DNA of 64,000 bases from Parabacteroides johnsonii DSM 18315 (GCF_025151045.1 NZ_CP102285.1:620001-684000); one strand, 5' to 3'; counted from the first letter of the stretch, positions 32,317 through 42,109 are shown. Numbers and translations: made by a program. The notes: a model not told the origin generated them from the sequence alone.

Positions 32317-34644
32317 ATGAAGAAGACTATTCTTTTATTTTCTGCATTGCTGACTTTTGGGAACTTGTCCGCCCAGGATAAGACTGCATTGGTGAATCCG
32401 ATTATCGGGACGAACGGGATGGGACATACGTTTCCGGGGGCTTGCGTGCCTTTCGGACTGGTTCAGTTGAGTCCGGATACGGATACGATCCCTCATAACG
32501 TGGATGGTAAATATCAGCCGCGTGCCTATGAATATTGTGCTGGCTATCAGCATAAGGATAGCAGTATCGTTGGGTTCAGCCATACGCATTTTAGCGGAAC
32601 CGGACATTCCGACCTCGGCGATATCTTGATTATGCCGGTTACCGGCGAATTGAAACTGAATCCCGGAACGGCAACTAACCCGGATGGCGGCTACCGTTCG
32701 CGTTTCTCGCATGATACGGAAATATCCCGTCCCGGCTATTATGAAGTGATGTTGGCCGACTACGGAATAAAAGCACAACTGACGACAACCAAGCGGGTTG
32801 GCGTGCATAAATATACGTTCCCGAAAGAAGCCAAAAACCAGCGGGTTATCTTAGATATGATTCATGGTATATATAATTACGACGGAAAAGTTCTTTGGAC
32901 GAATATCCGGGTTGAAAATGATACGCTGGTTACGGGCTATCGTATCACGAACGGATGGGCGCGTACCAACTATACTTACTTTGCCATGTCTTTCTCCAAA
33001 CCGGTTGTTCATTACGGATGTGAGGAAAAAGCAAAAGTCAATTACCGGGGTGGGTACGGCAAATTCAATATGAAAGAAAATTTCCCTGATATAGGTGGAC
33101 GTAAGATCGTTGCTTATTTTGATTTCGATCCGGCGATTTCCGAGGATTTGGAAGTGAAAGTCGCCCTTTCGGGTGTCAGCACTGATGGCGCTTTGAAGAA
33201 TTTGCGGACTGAAGCCTCTGGCTATAGTTTCGACCAGTTGGCGGCTCGTGCCGGTGAAACCTGGAATAAGGAATTGTCTGTTATCGAAGCCAACGGTACG
33301 GACGACCAGTTGGCGATGTTATACACTTCTTTGTATCACACCATGATCAATCCTTGCGTCTATACGGATGTGGATGGACAGTATCGTGGGTTGGATCATA
33401 ATATCCATAAGGCGGATGATTTCACAAACTATACGGTTTTTTCTGTTTGGGACACCTATCGTGCTTTGCATCCGTTGTTCAACATCATTAACCGTCAGGT
33501 AAATACGGATATCGCCCGCTCCATGCTGAAGCATTGCGAGCAAAGCGTGCATAAAGCCTTGCCTATCTGGAGTCATATGGCGAATGAAAACTGGTGCATG
33601 ATCGGATATCATTCCGTTTCCGTTTTGGCCGACGCCGTGGCGAAAGGTCTTCCGTTGGACAAGGAAGAAGTTTTGAAAGCGATGGTGAGCAGTTCTACGA
33701 TTCCTTACTTAGACGGAACCGGCGAGTATATGGAAAAAGGGTATGTCGCTCTCGACCATAACGGCAGCGCCGCTTCCCTGACATTGGAATATGCGTATGA
33801 TGATTGGACCATCTACCATACGGCTCTTTTGGCCGGCAACCGTTCTGTTGCTGATACCTATAAAAAACGTGCGGTCAATTATGAGAATGTTTTCGATACG
33901 AATATCGGTTATGCCCGTCCCCGTTATGCCGACGGACGTTGGAAAGAGAATTTCAATTTACTGAGTACGCATGGTGAGGGTTTTATCGAAGGAAATGCTT
34001 TGAACTATTCTTTCTATGTGCCGCAGGATGTGAACAATATGATTCGCCTGATGGGAGGGGAGAAGTCCTTTGTTTCTAAGCTCGATTCCCTGTTTACGAT
34101 GCATCTGCCTGCCGAGTTTTTCGCCCAGACAGAAGATGTGACGGAGGAAGGCTTGCTGGGTGGCTATGTGCATGGCAATGAACCGAGCCATCATATTCCG
34201 TTCCTGTATGCCTGGACCTCGCAACCCTGGAAAACGCAATACTGGCAGCGTGAAATCATGAATAAGATGTACCGCAATAATATCGACGGCTTGTGCGGTA
34301 ACGACGACTGCGGACAAATGTCTGCTTGGTATATCTTGTCTTCGATGGGGTTCTATCCGGTTTGTCCGGGAACGGATCAGTATGTGTTGGGAGCTCCTTA
34401 CTTGCCTTATATAAAGGTAGCGCTGGAGAACGGCAAGACATTCGAGGTAAAGGCTGACAAGGTGAGCGACAAAAACCGCTATGTCAAGTCGGTCAAGTTG
34501 AATGGTAAACCCTATACGAAAGGGTTCATTACGCAGCAGGACATTATGGACGGCGGTACGCTGACGTTCGAAATGACCTCTTCTCCTAATAAAAAACGTG
34601 TTTTTAACGGGACAGACAAACCCTATTCTTTGTCTTCAAATTAA
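32317..34644 (+). CDS. GH92 alpha-mannosidase (first of two)
   Basis: 775 residues from the ATG at 32317, where a signal peptide begins (to LSAQ, about 19); the frame runs further upstream but overlaps the peptidase gene. GH92 landmarks: GTNGMGHTFPGACVPFG, FSHTHFSGTG, VWDTYRALHPL, EYAYDDW, FIEGNALNYSFYVPQD with the presumed acid E558, HGNEPSHHI, and GNDDCGQMSAWY with the presumed base D664 (residue roles by analogy with B. thetaiotaomicron BT3990, from memory). GH92 enzymes are calcium-dependent inverting exo-alpha-mannosidases acting on N-glycans or mannan. 16 bp after the peptidase gene, 17 bp before the second GH92. Confidence 0.95.
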   Translation: MKKTILLFSALLTFGNLSAQDKTALVNPIIGTNGMGHTFPGACVPFGLVQLSPDTDTIPHNVDGKYQPRAYEYCAGYQHKDSSIVGFSHTHFSGTGHSDLGDILIMPVTGELKLNPGTATNPDGGYRSRFSHDTEISRPGYYEVMLADYGIKAQLTTTKRVGVHKYTFPKEAKNQRVILDMIHGIYNYDGKVLWTNIRVENDTLVTGYRITNGWARTNYTYFAMSFSKPVVHYGCEEKAKVNYRGGYGKFNMKENFPDIGGRKIVAYFDFDPAISEDLEVKVALSGVSTDGALKNLRTEASGYSFDQLAARAGETWNKELSVIEANGTDDQLAMLYTSLYHTMINPCVYTDVDGQYRGLDHNIHKADDFTNYTVFSVWDTYRALHPLFNIINRQVNTDIARSMLKHCEQSVHKALPIWSHMANENWCMIGYHSVSVLADAVAKGLPLDKEEVLKAMVSSSTIPYLDGTGEYMEKGYVALDHNGSAASLTLEYAYDDWTIYHTALLAGNRSVADTYKKRAVNYENVFDTNIGYARPRYADGRWKENFNLLSTHGEGFIEGNALNYSFYVPQDVNNMIRLMGGEKSFVSKLDSLFTMHLPAEFFAQTEDVTEEGLLGGYVHGNEPSHHIPFLYAWTSQPWKTQYWQREIMNKMYRNNIDGLCGNDDCGQMSAWYILSSMGFYPVCPGTDQYVLGAPYLPYIKVALENGKTFEVKADKVSDKNRYVKSVKLNGKPYTKGFITQQDIMDGGTLTFEMTSSPNKKRVFNGTDKPYSLSSN

Positions 34645-34661
34645 TTAAACATATTCTATCC

Positions 34662-36950
34662 ATGAAGAAATTATTTATTTTAGCGATTACGCTTTGCAGC
34701 AGCCTCTTTACGGTGGATGCGGCCGACAAAAAGGACCTGGTGGATTACGTGAATCCGCTGGTCGGAAGCCAGTCGAAACTTTCTCTCTCGACAGGTAATA
34801 CTTATCCGGCGATTGCCATGCCTTGGGGAATGAATTTCTGGATGCCACAGACCGGAAAGATGGGAGATGGCTGGGCGTACACATACGACGCGGACAAAAT
34901 CCGGGGTTTCAAGCAGACTCACCAGCCCAGTCCGTGGATCAACGATTACGGACAGTTTGCCATCATGCCGGTTACTGGTAAAGTGGTGTTTAACCAGGAT
35001 AAACGTGCCAGTTGGTTCTCTCATAAGGCAGAAGTGGCAAAACCTAATTATTACCGGGTGTATCTGGCTGACCATGACGTTGTGACGGAAATCACTCCGA
35101 CGGAACGTGCCGCCATGTTCCGCTTTACTTTCCCCGAATCGGACAACTCGTATGTGATTGTCGATGCTTTTGATCGTGGTTCATATATCAAGATCGTTCC
35201 GGAAGAAAATAAGATCATCGGCTATACGACTCGTAACAGCGGAGGGGTTCCTCAGAACTTCCGTAACTATTTCGTTGTCGTGTTCGACAAGCCTTTTACT
35301 TATAAGGCAACTGTCGGCGACGATGAGATCCGCAAAGGTGAAACCGAAGCGAAAGAAAATCATACCGGTGCCATTATCGGTTTTTCCACCCGTAAAGGTG
35401 AGATTGTTCATGCTCGCGTAGCTTCTTCTTTTATCAGCCCTGAACAGGCTGAACTGAACCTGAAAGAATTGGGCGGCCGTTCGTTTGACGAAATAGCTGA
35501 GGCGGGCCGTCAGGTGTGGAATGAAACTTTAGGACGTATCACCGTGGAAGATGGCGATGTGGACAAATTGCGTACGTTCTATTCCTGTCTGTACCGTTCG
35601 CTGCTGTTTCCGCGCAGCTTCTACGAATTGGATGCTAATGGAAAAGTGGTGCACTACAGTCCGTATAACGGAGAAGTTCTGCCGGGTTATATGTTCACCG
35701 ATACCGGTTTTTGGGATACTTTCCGTTGCTTGTTCCCGTTCCTGAACCTGATGTATCCGGATATGAATACGAAGATGCAGGAGGGCCTTGCCAATACATA
35801 TAAGGAAAGTGGTTTCCTGCCGGAATGGGCAAGTCCGGGACATCGTGGTTGCATGGTCGGTAATAATTCGGCTTCCGTTGTGGCGGATGCTTACCTGAAA
35901 GGACTTCGCGGATATGATATCGAGACGCTTTGGGAGGCTGTCGTTCATGGAGCTAACAGCGTACACCCGAAAGTGAAATCGACCGGACGTTTGGGCTATG
36001 AATATTACAATGAATTGGGCTATGTGCCTTATAACGTGAAAATCAATGAAAGTGCTGCCCGTACGTTGGAATATGCTTATGACGACTGGGCCATTTATAA
36101 ATTAGGGAAGGCTTTAGGCAAACCGGAATCCGAAATTGCTATTTTCGCGAAACATGCGATGAATTATAAGAACCTGTTCGATCCTGAGACCAAGTTGATG
36201 CGTGGCCGCAACGAGGATGGTTCGTTCCAGTCTCCGTTCAATCCGCTGAAATGGGGAGATGCTTTTACGGAAGGCAACAGCTGGCATTATACCTGGTCGG
36301 TTTTCCATGACCCGCAGGGACTGATCAACTTGATGGGAGGAAAGACCGGTTTCAATGCCATGATGGATTCCGTATTTAATGTGCCGCCTTTGTTTGATGA
36401 CAGCTATTACGGTGGTGTGATCCATGAAATCCGCGAAATGCAGATTATGAATATGGGGAATTATGCGCATGGCAACCAGCCGATCCAGCATATGATCTAC
36501 TTGTATAACTATTCCGGTGAACCCTGGAAAGCGCAATATTGGGTGCGTGAAGTGATGGATAAGCTTTATTTCGCGACTCCCGATGGCTATTGTGGGGATG
36601 AGGATAACGGGCAGACTTCGGCCTGGTATGTTTTCTCGGCTCTCGGCTTCTATCCGGTTTGTCCGGGTACGGACCAGTACGTCTTGGGATCTCCTCTGTT
36701 TAAAAGTGTGACGTTGAATCTGGAAAATGGCAAGAAGGTTGTGATCAAGGCCAATAATAACGGTGAGGCGAACCGTTACATCTCGTCTATGAAAGTGAAT
36801 GGCAAGAATTATACGAAGAATTATCTGACACATGGCGATCTGATGCGTGGCATGAACATTCTTTATAATATGTCGGTCACCCCGAACAAGAGCCGGGGTA
36901 CACAGGACAGTGACGCTCCTTACTCATTCTCCAATGAATTGGGAAAATAA
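34662..36950 (+). CDS. GH92 alpha-mannosidase (second of two)
   Basis: 762 residues with a signal peptide (about 1-20, ending VDAA). Same family as its neighbour but a different branch: FTEGNSWHYTWSVFHD holds the presumed acid E537, GDEDNGQTSAWYVFSALGF holds D646 and D648 (spacing as in the BT3990 acid/base set, from memory), and the substrate-site motif reads HGNQPIQHM where the first enzyme has HGNEPSHHI. It is likely to cleave a different alpha-mannosidic linkage, for example alpha-1,2. It is the last gene of the PUL before a terminator at 37040. Confidence 0.95.
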   Translation: MKKLFILAITLCSSLFTVDAADKKDLVDYVNPLVGSQSKLSLSTGNTYPAIAMPWGMNFWMPQTGKMGDGWAYTYDADKIRGFKQTHQPSPWINDYGQFAIMPVTGKVVFNQDKRASWFSHKAEVAKPNYYRVYLADHDVVTEITPTERAAMFRFTFPESDNSYVIVDAFDRGSYIKIVPEENKIIGYTTRNSGGVPQNFRNYFVVVFDKPFTYKATVGDDEIRKGETEAKENHTGAIIGFSTRKGEIVHARVASSFISPEQAELNLKELGGRSFDEIAEAGRQVWNETLGRITVEDGDVDKLRTFYSCLYRSLLFPRSFYELDANGKVVHYSPYNGEVLPGYMFTDTGFWDTFRCLFPFLNLMYPDMNTKMQEGLANTYKESGFLPEWASPGHRGCMVGNNSASVVADAYLKGLRGYDIETLWEAVVHGANSVHPKVKSTGRLGYEYYNELGYVPYNVKINESAARTLEYAYDDWAIYKLGKALGKPESEIAIFAKHAMNYKNLFDPETKLMRGRNEDGSFQSPFNPLKWGDAFTEGNSWHYTWSVFHDPQGLINLMGGKTGFNAMMDSVFNVPPLFDDSYYGGVIHEIREMQIMNMGNYAHGNQPIQHMIYLYNYSGEPWKAQYWVREVMDKLYFATPDGYCGDEDNGQTSAWYVFSALGFYPVCPGTDQYVLGSPLFKSVTLNLENGKKVVIKANNNGEANRYISSMKVNGKNYTKNYLTHGDLMRGMNILYNMSVTPNKSRGTQDSDAPYSFSNELGK

Positions 36951-37039
36951 ATAAGATTGCATATATAGATAGCTGGAAGCATTAATATTAACATAAGCAC
37001 TTAATTATAATAGAACTTTCAGCATGACTATAATCAAAA

Positions 37040-37075
37040 GGGCTATTTGGATTTTATTCCGGATAGTCCTTTTTA
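37040..37075 (+). terminator. Terminator of the PUL
   Basis: GGGCTATTTGG (37040-37050) pairs with CCGGATAGTCC (37059-37069) with G-U pairs, followed by TTTTTA. Confidence 0.65.
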
Positions 37076-37134
37076 TTTGTGATTTAAATCATCATTTACG
37101 ATATTTCCGATTTTTAGAATTGCAGAATAATTTC

Positions 37135-37142
37135 TATATTTG
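37135..37142 (+). promoter_or_regulatory. Promoter -7 element of the PPi-phosphofructokinase gene
   Basis: TATATTTG followed by CACC, about 52 nt before the ATG at 37194. Confidence 0.55.
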
Positions 37143-37193
37143 CACCGCCTTTAATTAAGAATCAGATAATTTCTATATAAATCAGATTAAGAA

Positions 37194-38840
37194 ATGACAA
37201 AGAGCGCATTACAAATTGCAAGAGCAGCTTACCTGCCTAAGGTTCCCGCTGCATTGAAAGGTGCTGTAAAAGCCGTTGATGGCGAGTATACAGAATCAGT
37301 AGCCGATCAGGAAGATATCAAGAAACTATTCCCGAACACGTACGGGATGCCTGTAGTTACTTTCGAAAAAAGTAACGAAAAGAAAGAGCTGCCGGCAATG
37401 AACGTCGGTGTGATTCTTTCCGGTGGTCAGGCTCCTGGTGGTCATAACGTGATTGCAGGTCTGTTCGACGGTATCAAGGCTAATAACGCAGCTTCTCGTC
37501 TGTATGGCTTTATCTTGGGACCTGGTGGTCTGATCGATCATAAATATATGGAACTGACGGCTGATATTATCGACGAATACCGTAACACAGGTGGTTTCGA
37601 TATGATCGGTTCAGGTCGTACCAAACTGGAAACAAAAGAACAGTTCGACAAGGGATTGGAAATCCTGAAAGAGTTGGATATCAAGGCACTGGTTATCATC
37701 GGTGGTGACGATTCCAACACAAATGCTTGCGTATTGGCTGAATACTACAAGGCTATCAACGCGGGTGTACAGGTAATCGGTTGCCCGAAGACAATCGACG
37801 GTGACTTGAAGAACGAACAGATTGAAACTTCTTTCGGTTTCGATACTGCTTGTAAGGTCTATTCTGAAGTAATCGGTAACATCCAGCGCGACTGTAACTC
37901 TGCTCAGAAATACTGGCACTTCATCAAATTGATGGGCCGTTCAGCTTCTCATATCGCATTGGAATGCGCTTTGCAGACTCAGCCGAATATCTGTATCATC
38001 TCCGAAGAAGTAGAAGAAAAGAACATGTCATTGGATGACATTGTTACTTATATCGCCGGTATCGTTGCCAAACGTGCAGAAGCTGGCAACAACTTCGGTA
38101 CTGTATTGATTCCGGAAGGTCTGATCGAATTCGTTCCGGCTATGAAACGCCTGATCGCTGAGCTGAACGACTTCCTGGCTAAACACGATGCCGAATTCAA
38201 GATGATCAAGAAGAGCGAACAGCGTGCTTATATCATCAGCAAGCTGACAAAAGAAAACTCCGACTTATATGCTTCTCTGCCGGAAGGTGTGGCACGTCAG
38301 TTGTCTTTGGATCGCGACCCACACGGAAACGTACAGGTTTCTCTGATCGAAACAGAAAAATTGCTGTCGGAAATGGTTGGCAAGAAGTTGGCTGAATGGA
38401 AGGCCGAAGGCAAATATGTCGGCAAGTTCGCTGCACAGCACCACTTCTTCGGGTACGAAGGCCGTTGTGCTGCTCCGTCCAACTACGATGCAGACTACTG
38501 CTATTCTCTGGGTTATACGGCTTCTTGCCTGATCGCTGCCGGCAAGACTGGTTATATGTCTTCCGTACGCAACACGACTGCTCCGGCTGACCAGTGGATC
38601 GCTGGTGGTATCCCCGTAACCATGATGATGAACATGGAAAAACGTCATGGAGAAATGAAACCGGTTATCCAGAAAGCTCTGGTTAAGCTCGACGGTGCTC
38701 CTTTCAAGAAGTTCGCTGCTAACCGTGACGAATGGGCAATGACGACAAGCTATGTTTATCCTGGCCCTATCCAGTATTTTGGTCCGACTGAAGTTTGCGA
38801 CGAACCGACCAAGACATTGCAGTTGGAACAAGCTAAATAA
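37194..38840 (+). CDS. pfp: Pyrophosphate-fructose 6-phosphate 1-phosphotransferase
   Basis: 548 residues, the long type of PPi-dependent phosphofructokinase. It converts fructose 6-phosphate plus PPi to fructose 1,6-bisphosphate and phosphate, reversibly, in glycolysis. Visible motifs: [17 protein letters not shown], the nucleotide/PPi site [12 protein letters not shown] (GGDD, the aspartate that favours PPi over ATP), [11 protein letters not shown] (catalytic TIDGD), and [12 protein letters not shown]. Cytosolic. Highly regular codon use suggests high expression. Monocistronic between a promoter at 37135 and a terminator at 38861. Confidence 0.96.
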   Translation: MTKSALQIARAAYLPKVPAALKGAVKAVDGEYTESVADQEDIKKLFPNTYGMPVVTFEKSNEKKELPAMNVGVILSGGQAPGGHNVIAGLFDGIKANNAASRLYGFILGPGGLIDHKYMELTADIIDEYRNTGGFDMIGSGRTKLETKEQFDKGLEILKELDIKALVIIGGDDSNTNACVLAEYYKAINAGVQVIGCPKTIDGDLKNEQIETSFGFDTACKVYSEVIGNIQRDCNSAQKYWHFIKLMGRSASHIALECALQTQPNICIISEEVEEKNMSLDDIVTYIAGIVAKRAEAGNNFGTVLIPEGLIEFVPAMKRLIAELNDFLAKHDAEFKMIKKSEQRAYIISKLTKENSDLYASLPEGVARQLSLDRDPHGNVQVSLIETEKLLSEMVGKKLAEWKAEGKYVGKFAAQHHFFGYEGRCAAPSNYDADYCYSLGYTASCLIAAGKTGYMSSVRNTTAPADQWIAGGIPVTMMMNMEKRHGEMKPVIQKALVKLDGAPFKKFAANRDEWAMTTSYVYPGPIQYFGPTEVCDEPTKTLQLEQAK

Positions 38841-38860
38841 TAGTATTCCGCGCATACTAT

Positions 38861-38902
38861 AAAAAAAGAGACTGCCAAACTTTTGGACAGTCTCTTTTTT
38901 TT
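38861..38902 (+). terminator. Terminator of pfp
   Basis: AGAGACTGCC (from 38867) pairs with GGACAGTCTCT with one bulged A, preceded by an A-run and followed by eight T; can also serve the minus-strand TM2 gene. Confidence 0.85.
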
Positions 38903-38964
38903 ATTTCCCTTGATTGCGAATATATTCAATTGCGTTCGGCTGTTTTACGCTACTGTAATGATTT

Positions 38965-39300
38965 TTAGATATTGATTATCTGATTTAGCTTCTCCATGTT
39001 TTTTCTTTTCGCTACTCCGGTTATCATAAACCAGTCGGCAAGCCACCAAATACCCAGTCCGCCGCCGGTAAGGAGTTTGATGATTCCTTTTACGATATCT
39101 CCGGTAAGAAAACGGTCGATTCCCAGTGTTCCGAAGAAGATGGAAACGAGTAATATCATGCCCGGTCGTTTGAAACGGGTTGTTTCCAAGATGAGCTCCT
39201 GTTCGGGAGTGAAGTTTAACAGCTGATGGATAGGAATTTCATATTCAGGAAATTTACTTTCATTAGCCAAAAGGAATTTATCGACTTTATCTGCTTCCAT
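38965..39300 (-). CDS. TM2-domain membrane protein
   Basis: 111 residues. An N-terminal soluble stretch (about 1-48) is followed by a TM2 domain: MILLVSIFFGTLGIDRFLTG (first helix with the G-x-D-R-F turn) and KLLTGGGLGIWWLADWFMI (second helix). TM2 proteins are small inner-membrane proteins of largely unknown role. Monocistronic; minus-strand -7 element TATCTTTG at 39326-39333. Confidence 0.88.
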   Translation of the reverse strand: MEADKVDKFLLANESKFPEYEIPIHQLLNFTPEQELILETTRFKRPGMILLVSIFFGTLGIDRFLTGDIVKGIIKLLTGGGLGIWWLADWFMITGVAKRKNMEKLNQIINI

Positions 39301-39325
39301 ATTATATATAGTTTGTAATACGATA

Positions 39326-39333
39326 CAAAGATA
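39326..39333 (-). promoter_or_regulatory. Promoter -7 element of the TM2 gene
   Basis: CAAAGATA on the plus strand, i.e. TATCTTTG on the minus strand, 26 nt before the start at 39300. Confidence 0.5.
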
Positions 39334-39474
39334 GTTTTTTCTTGATTATTTACAGTCCTTTGGAAGGTGAGTCAAATTGATATTACCGGACGCGGATGCC
39401 ACAGACAATGTATAAATATAGTCTTTTAGTTGTAATTTAGAGTGATACTTGCGGGAAAGTACACTAAATCTCTG

Positions 39475-39482
39475 TATCTTTG
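39475..39482 (+). promoter_or_regulatory. Promoter -7 element of the riboflavin synthase gene
   Basis: TATCTTTG, 35 nt before the ATG at 39517. Confidence 0.55.
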
Positions 39483-39516
39483 AAGTTGGAAATATTAATT
39501 AAAACAACACAAGACT

Positions 39517-40119
39517 ATGTTCTCAGGAATTGTAGAAGAAGCTGCTCAGGTAGTTGCGTTGAACGCGGATCAGGGAAATCTGCACATCACAATGAAATGT
39601 TCGTTTGTAAATGAACTGAAAATCGATCAGAGTGTGGCACATAACGGCGTATGCCTTACGGTAGTAAGTCTGACCGACGATACATATACGGTGACGGCTA
39701 TTCAGGAAACGCTGGATCGTTCGAATCTAGGATTACTGAAAGTGGGTGACCTGGTGAACCTCGAAAGAAGCATGATGATGAACGGCCGCTTGGACGGACA
39801 TATCGTGCAGGGCCATGTAGACCAAACCGCTGTTTGCAAGGATGTACGCGAAACCAATGGAAGCTGGTATTATACGTTCGAATATCCGTTCGACAAGGAA
39901 ATGGCGCAGCAGGGATATATAACTGTCGAGAAAGGTTCGGTTTGTGTTAACGGTGTGAGCCTGACCGTCTGCAATTCGAAGCAGAACAGTTTCCAGGTGG
40001 CGATCATTCCGTATACGCATGACAACACCAACTTCTGCCAGATCGAAAAAGGTACGGTGGTCAATCTGGAGTTCGACATTGTCGGTAAGTATATCAGTAA
40101 AATGATGCAGTTCAAATGA
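39517..40119 (+). CDS. ribE: Riboflavin synthase, alpha subunit
   Basis: 200 residues made of two homologous lumazine-binding repeats, about 1-97 (MFSGIVEEAAQV, NGVCLTVVSL, LERSMMMNGRLDGHIVQGHV) and about 98-195 (YITVEKGSVCVNGVSLTVCN, VVNLEFDIVGKYISKMM). It dismutates two 6,7-dimethyl-8-ribityllumazine into riboflavin, the last step of the pathway. Cytosolic trimer. It overlaps the next gene (nitroreductase, an FMN enzyme) by 4 bp, a fitting functional link. Confidence 0.96.
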   Translation: MFSGIVEEAAQVVALNADQGNLHITMKCSFVNELKIDQSVAHNGVCLTVVSLTDDTYTVTAIQETLDRSNLGLLKVGDLVNLERSMMMNGRLDGHIVQGHVDQTAVCKDVRETNGSWYYTFEYPFDKEMAQQGYITVEKGSVCVNGVSLTVCNSKQNSFQVAIIPYTHDNTNFCQIEKGTVVNLEFDIVGKYISKMMQFK

Positions 40120-40661
40120 AAGATTTCCTTTCTTTAGCAAGCCGGCGCCAAAGTGACCGGGCTTTTGATCCGCAGCGTCCGGTGGAGAAGGAGAAATTGC
40201 AGCGTATTTTGGAGGCGGCGTGTATCGCGCCGTCTGCCTGCAATTCGCAACCCTGGCATTTTATCGTAGTAGATGATCCCGAGCTGAAGAATCGGGTGGC
40301 GGACGCAACTTCGAACCGCGTCCTGGGGATGAACCATTTCACCAAACAGGCGCCCGTACATATCTTGGTCGTAGAAGAAAAGCCGAATCTGACAGCCGGC
40401 ATTGGCTCATGGATCAAGGATAAGAATTTTTCCCATCTGGATATCGGCATAACGGCCGCCCATCTTGTGTTGGCTGCTGAAGACGAAGGGTTGGGTAGTT
40501 GCATTGTCGGTTGGTTCGATGAAACGAAAGTTCGTAAACTATTGGATATTCCCTCCGGCAAACGCATCTTGTTGGACATTGTCATCGGCTATTCCACTCA
40601 ACCGGACAGACCTAAGAAACGCAAAGATCCGAAAGAAGTGATTAGCTATAATCGGTATTGA
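40116..40661 (+). CDS. Nitroreductase-family FMN oxidoreductase
   Basis: 181 residues. Start motif SRRQSDRAFDPQRPV is the usual FMN-phosphate-binding R-R/Q-S-x-R; APSACNSQPWHFIVV and AAHLVLAAEDEGLGSCIVGWF are further family motifs. Such enzymes reduce nitro compounds, quinones or flavins with NAD(P)H as homodimers. Translationally coupled to riboflavin synthase (4-bp overlap). Physiological substrate unknown. Confidence 0.93.
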   Translation: MKDFLSLASRRQSDRAFDPQRPVEKEKLQRILEAACIAPSACNSQPWHFIVVDDPELKNRVADATSNRVLGMNHFTKQAPVHILVVEEKPNLTAGIGSWIKDKNFSHLDIGITAAHLVLAAEDEGLGSCIVGWFDETKVRKLLDIPSGKRILLDIVIGYSTQPDRPKKRKDPKEVISYNRY

Positions 40662-40663
40662 GA

Positions 40664-40728
40664 TTTATGATTTATGATTTATGATTTTTTGTGGCATGAA
40701 TAAATCATAAATCATAAATCATAAATCT
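40664..40728. repeat. Palindromic word repeat, ATGATTTATG type
   Basis: Three tandem TTATGATTTA words (from 40664) face three ATAAATCATAA words (ending about 40727) over a loop near 40688-40700. It lies between convergent genes and overlaps the end of the MATE gene region. Nearly the same as 2785-2856. Confidence 0.85.
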
Positions 40729-42067
40729 TCCTTTTTCTCTTCCAAACCCCCATCTTATAATAAACGAAGGTCACGAGCAACCCGATTGTGATGCTGATAC
40801 CGATCGCCCACCAGATACCGCTACGTCCCAGCCAGGAACTGAGATAATAGGCGAGGGGGATACGGATCAGCCAGAGGCAGACCAGGCTGGTTATCATTGG
40901 GAACAAAGTGTCTCCAGCTCCCCTGAGTGCCCCGTTGTACACATTCAGTGCCCCGTGTATGATGAAGAAACCGCCGATAATCAGCAAATATTCCTTTCCG
41001 ATCGCCACGACATCCGCGTCTTTCGTGAAAACTTTCATCATCTCGTCACCGAACAGATAGACGGCGGCAAAAGTCAATAGTCCCAGGACTATATTCGTAT
41101 ACATCGTAAATCGTACTCCCCTTTTTACCCGGTCCAGTTTCCCGGCTCCGATGTTTTGTCCGCAGAAAGCCGCCAGCGCCCCCGATAAGGTGAGGATGGC
41201 CTGGGTGATGATCGTGTCTATTTTTCCGGCAGCCCCGTAAGCTGTCAGTGTATTGGTCCCGAAACTGTTCACGATCCCCAGCAGTGCTATCAGCCCGAGG
41301 GCGATCGCGCATTGCTGTACGCTTGTCGGTAGTCCGATTTTCAGACTCTCTTTGAACAGTTTCCAGTCGAATAGCATATCTTGCTTTTTGATGGACAGCA
41401 AGGGGTGCGTGTTGTTTACATACGCTAAAGCGATACACATGCCGATCCCCTGTGAAATGACAGTCGCCCGTGCAGCCCCCTCGATACCCCATTTGAACAC
41501 GAGTATGAAAAGCAGGTCGAACGCAATGTTCAAGACAGTCGTAATCAGGATGAACAGCATTGGGCGTACAGACTCGCCCACACCTCGTAAAATCGAAATG
41601 ATGCTGTTGAAGGTTACGAACAGGAATGTTCCTCCTATGTAAATGCGGAAATAGGACACCGCTTGCGGGATAACCTCTTCAGGCGTATTGGTCAGGCGGA
41701 AAACCGGTTCGGCAAAAATAATCCCTGCAATGGATAATATCACGCCTCCGACTAACATAAATATGAAGAAAGATGAAAAAGCAAGTTGTACCTTTTGATA
41801 CTGTTTAGCCCCGAAAAGTTGTGAAATAACCACTGTAGTCCCGCTTCCGACACCGATCACGAACGAGATAATGAAGTAATAGATGAAGAAAGATGCCGAT
41901 ACCGCCGCCAATGCCTCTTTTCCCAGGAACTGTCCGACAATAATGCTGTCCGTTATGTTATAGAACTGTTGCAGCAGATTCCCGATCAGCAGCGGTAATG
42001 CAAAGCGAATGATCACTTTCCATACTTTTCCCTCCGTCAGATCCGTATTCCCTTTTCTTTTATCCAT
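40712..42067 (-). CDS. MATE-family efflux transporter
   Basis: 451 residues with about 12 membrane helices in two similar halves. Motifs: PLLIGNLLQQFYNITDSIIVGQ in the first helices (typical of the DinF/NorM-like MATE branch), VSASFFIYYFIISFVIGVGS, and GLPTSVQQCAIALG at the start of the second half. It exports drugs or metabolites using a sodium or proton gradient in the inner membrane. The 3' end is close to a palindromic repeat, and another such repeat lies upstream (42070-42107). Confidence 0.94.
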   Translation of the reverse strand: MDKRKGNTDLTEGKVWKVIIRFALPLLIGNLLQQFYNITDSIIVGQFLGKEALAAVSASFFIYYFIISFVIGVGSGTTVVISQLFGAKQYQKVQLAFSSFFIFMLVGGVILSIAGIIFAEPVFRLTNTPEEVIPQAVSYFRIYIGGTFLFVTFNSIISILRGVGESVRPMLFILITTVLNIAFDLLFILVFKWGIEGAARATVISQGIGMCIALAYVNNTHPLLSIKKQDMLFDWKLFKESLKIGLPTSVQQCAIALGLIALLGIVNSFGTNTLTAYGAAGKIDTIITQAILTLSGALAAFCGQNIGAGKLDRVKRGVRFTMYTNIVLGLLTFAAVYLFGDEMMKVFTKDADVVAIGKEYLLIIGGFFIIHGALNVYNGALRGAGDTLFPMITSLVCLWLIRIPLAYYLSSWLGRSGIWWAIGISITIGLLVTFVYYKMGVWKRKRKIYDL

Positions 42068-42069
42068 CC

Positions 42070-42107
42070 CCTAATAATTGTCAATTGTCAATTATCCATT
42101 GTCAATT
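42070..42107. repeat. Spacer made of TTGTCAATTGTCAATTATC words
   Basis: The whole 42-bp gap between the BrkB and MATE genes consists of repeated AATTGTCAATTGTCAATT words, the same family as 5129-5149 and 12822-12898. Confidence 0.7.
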
Positions 42108-42109
42108 GT

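Noticed and set aside
36261-36605. Idea that the second GH92 is a mannosyl-phosphate hydrolase because of Gln in HGNQP
   Set aside because: In the known mannosyl-phosphate enzyme it is, as I recall, the catalytic acid that is replaced; here the presumed acid E537 in the TEGN motif is intact, and HGNQP seems to be a normal variant of one GH92 branch.
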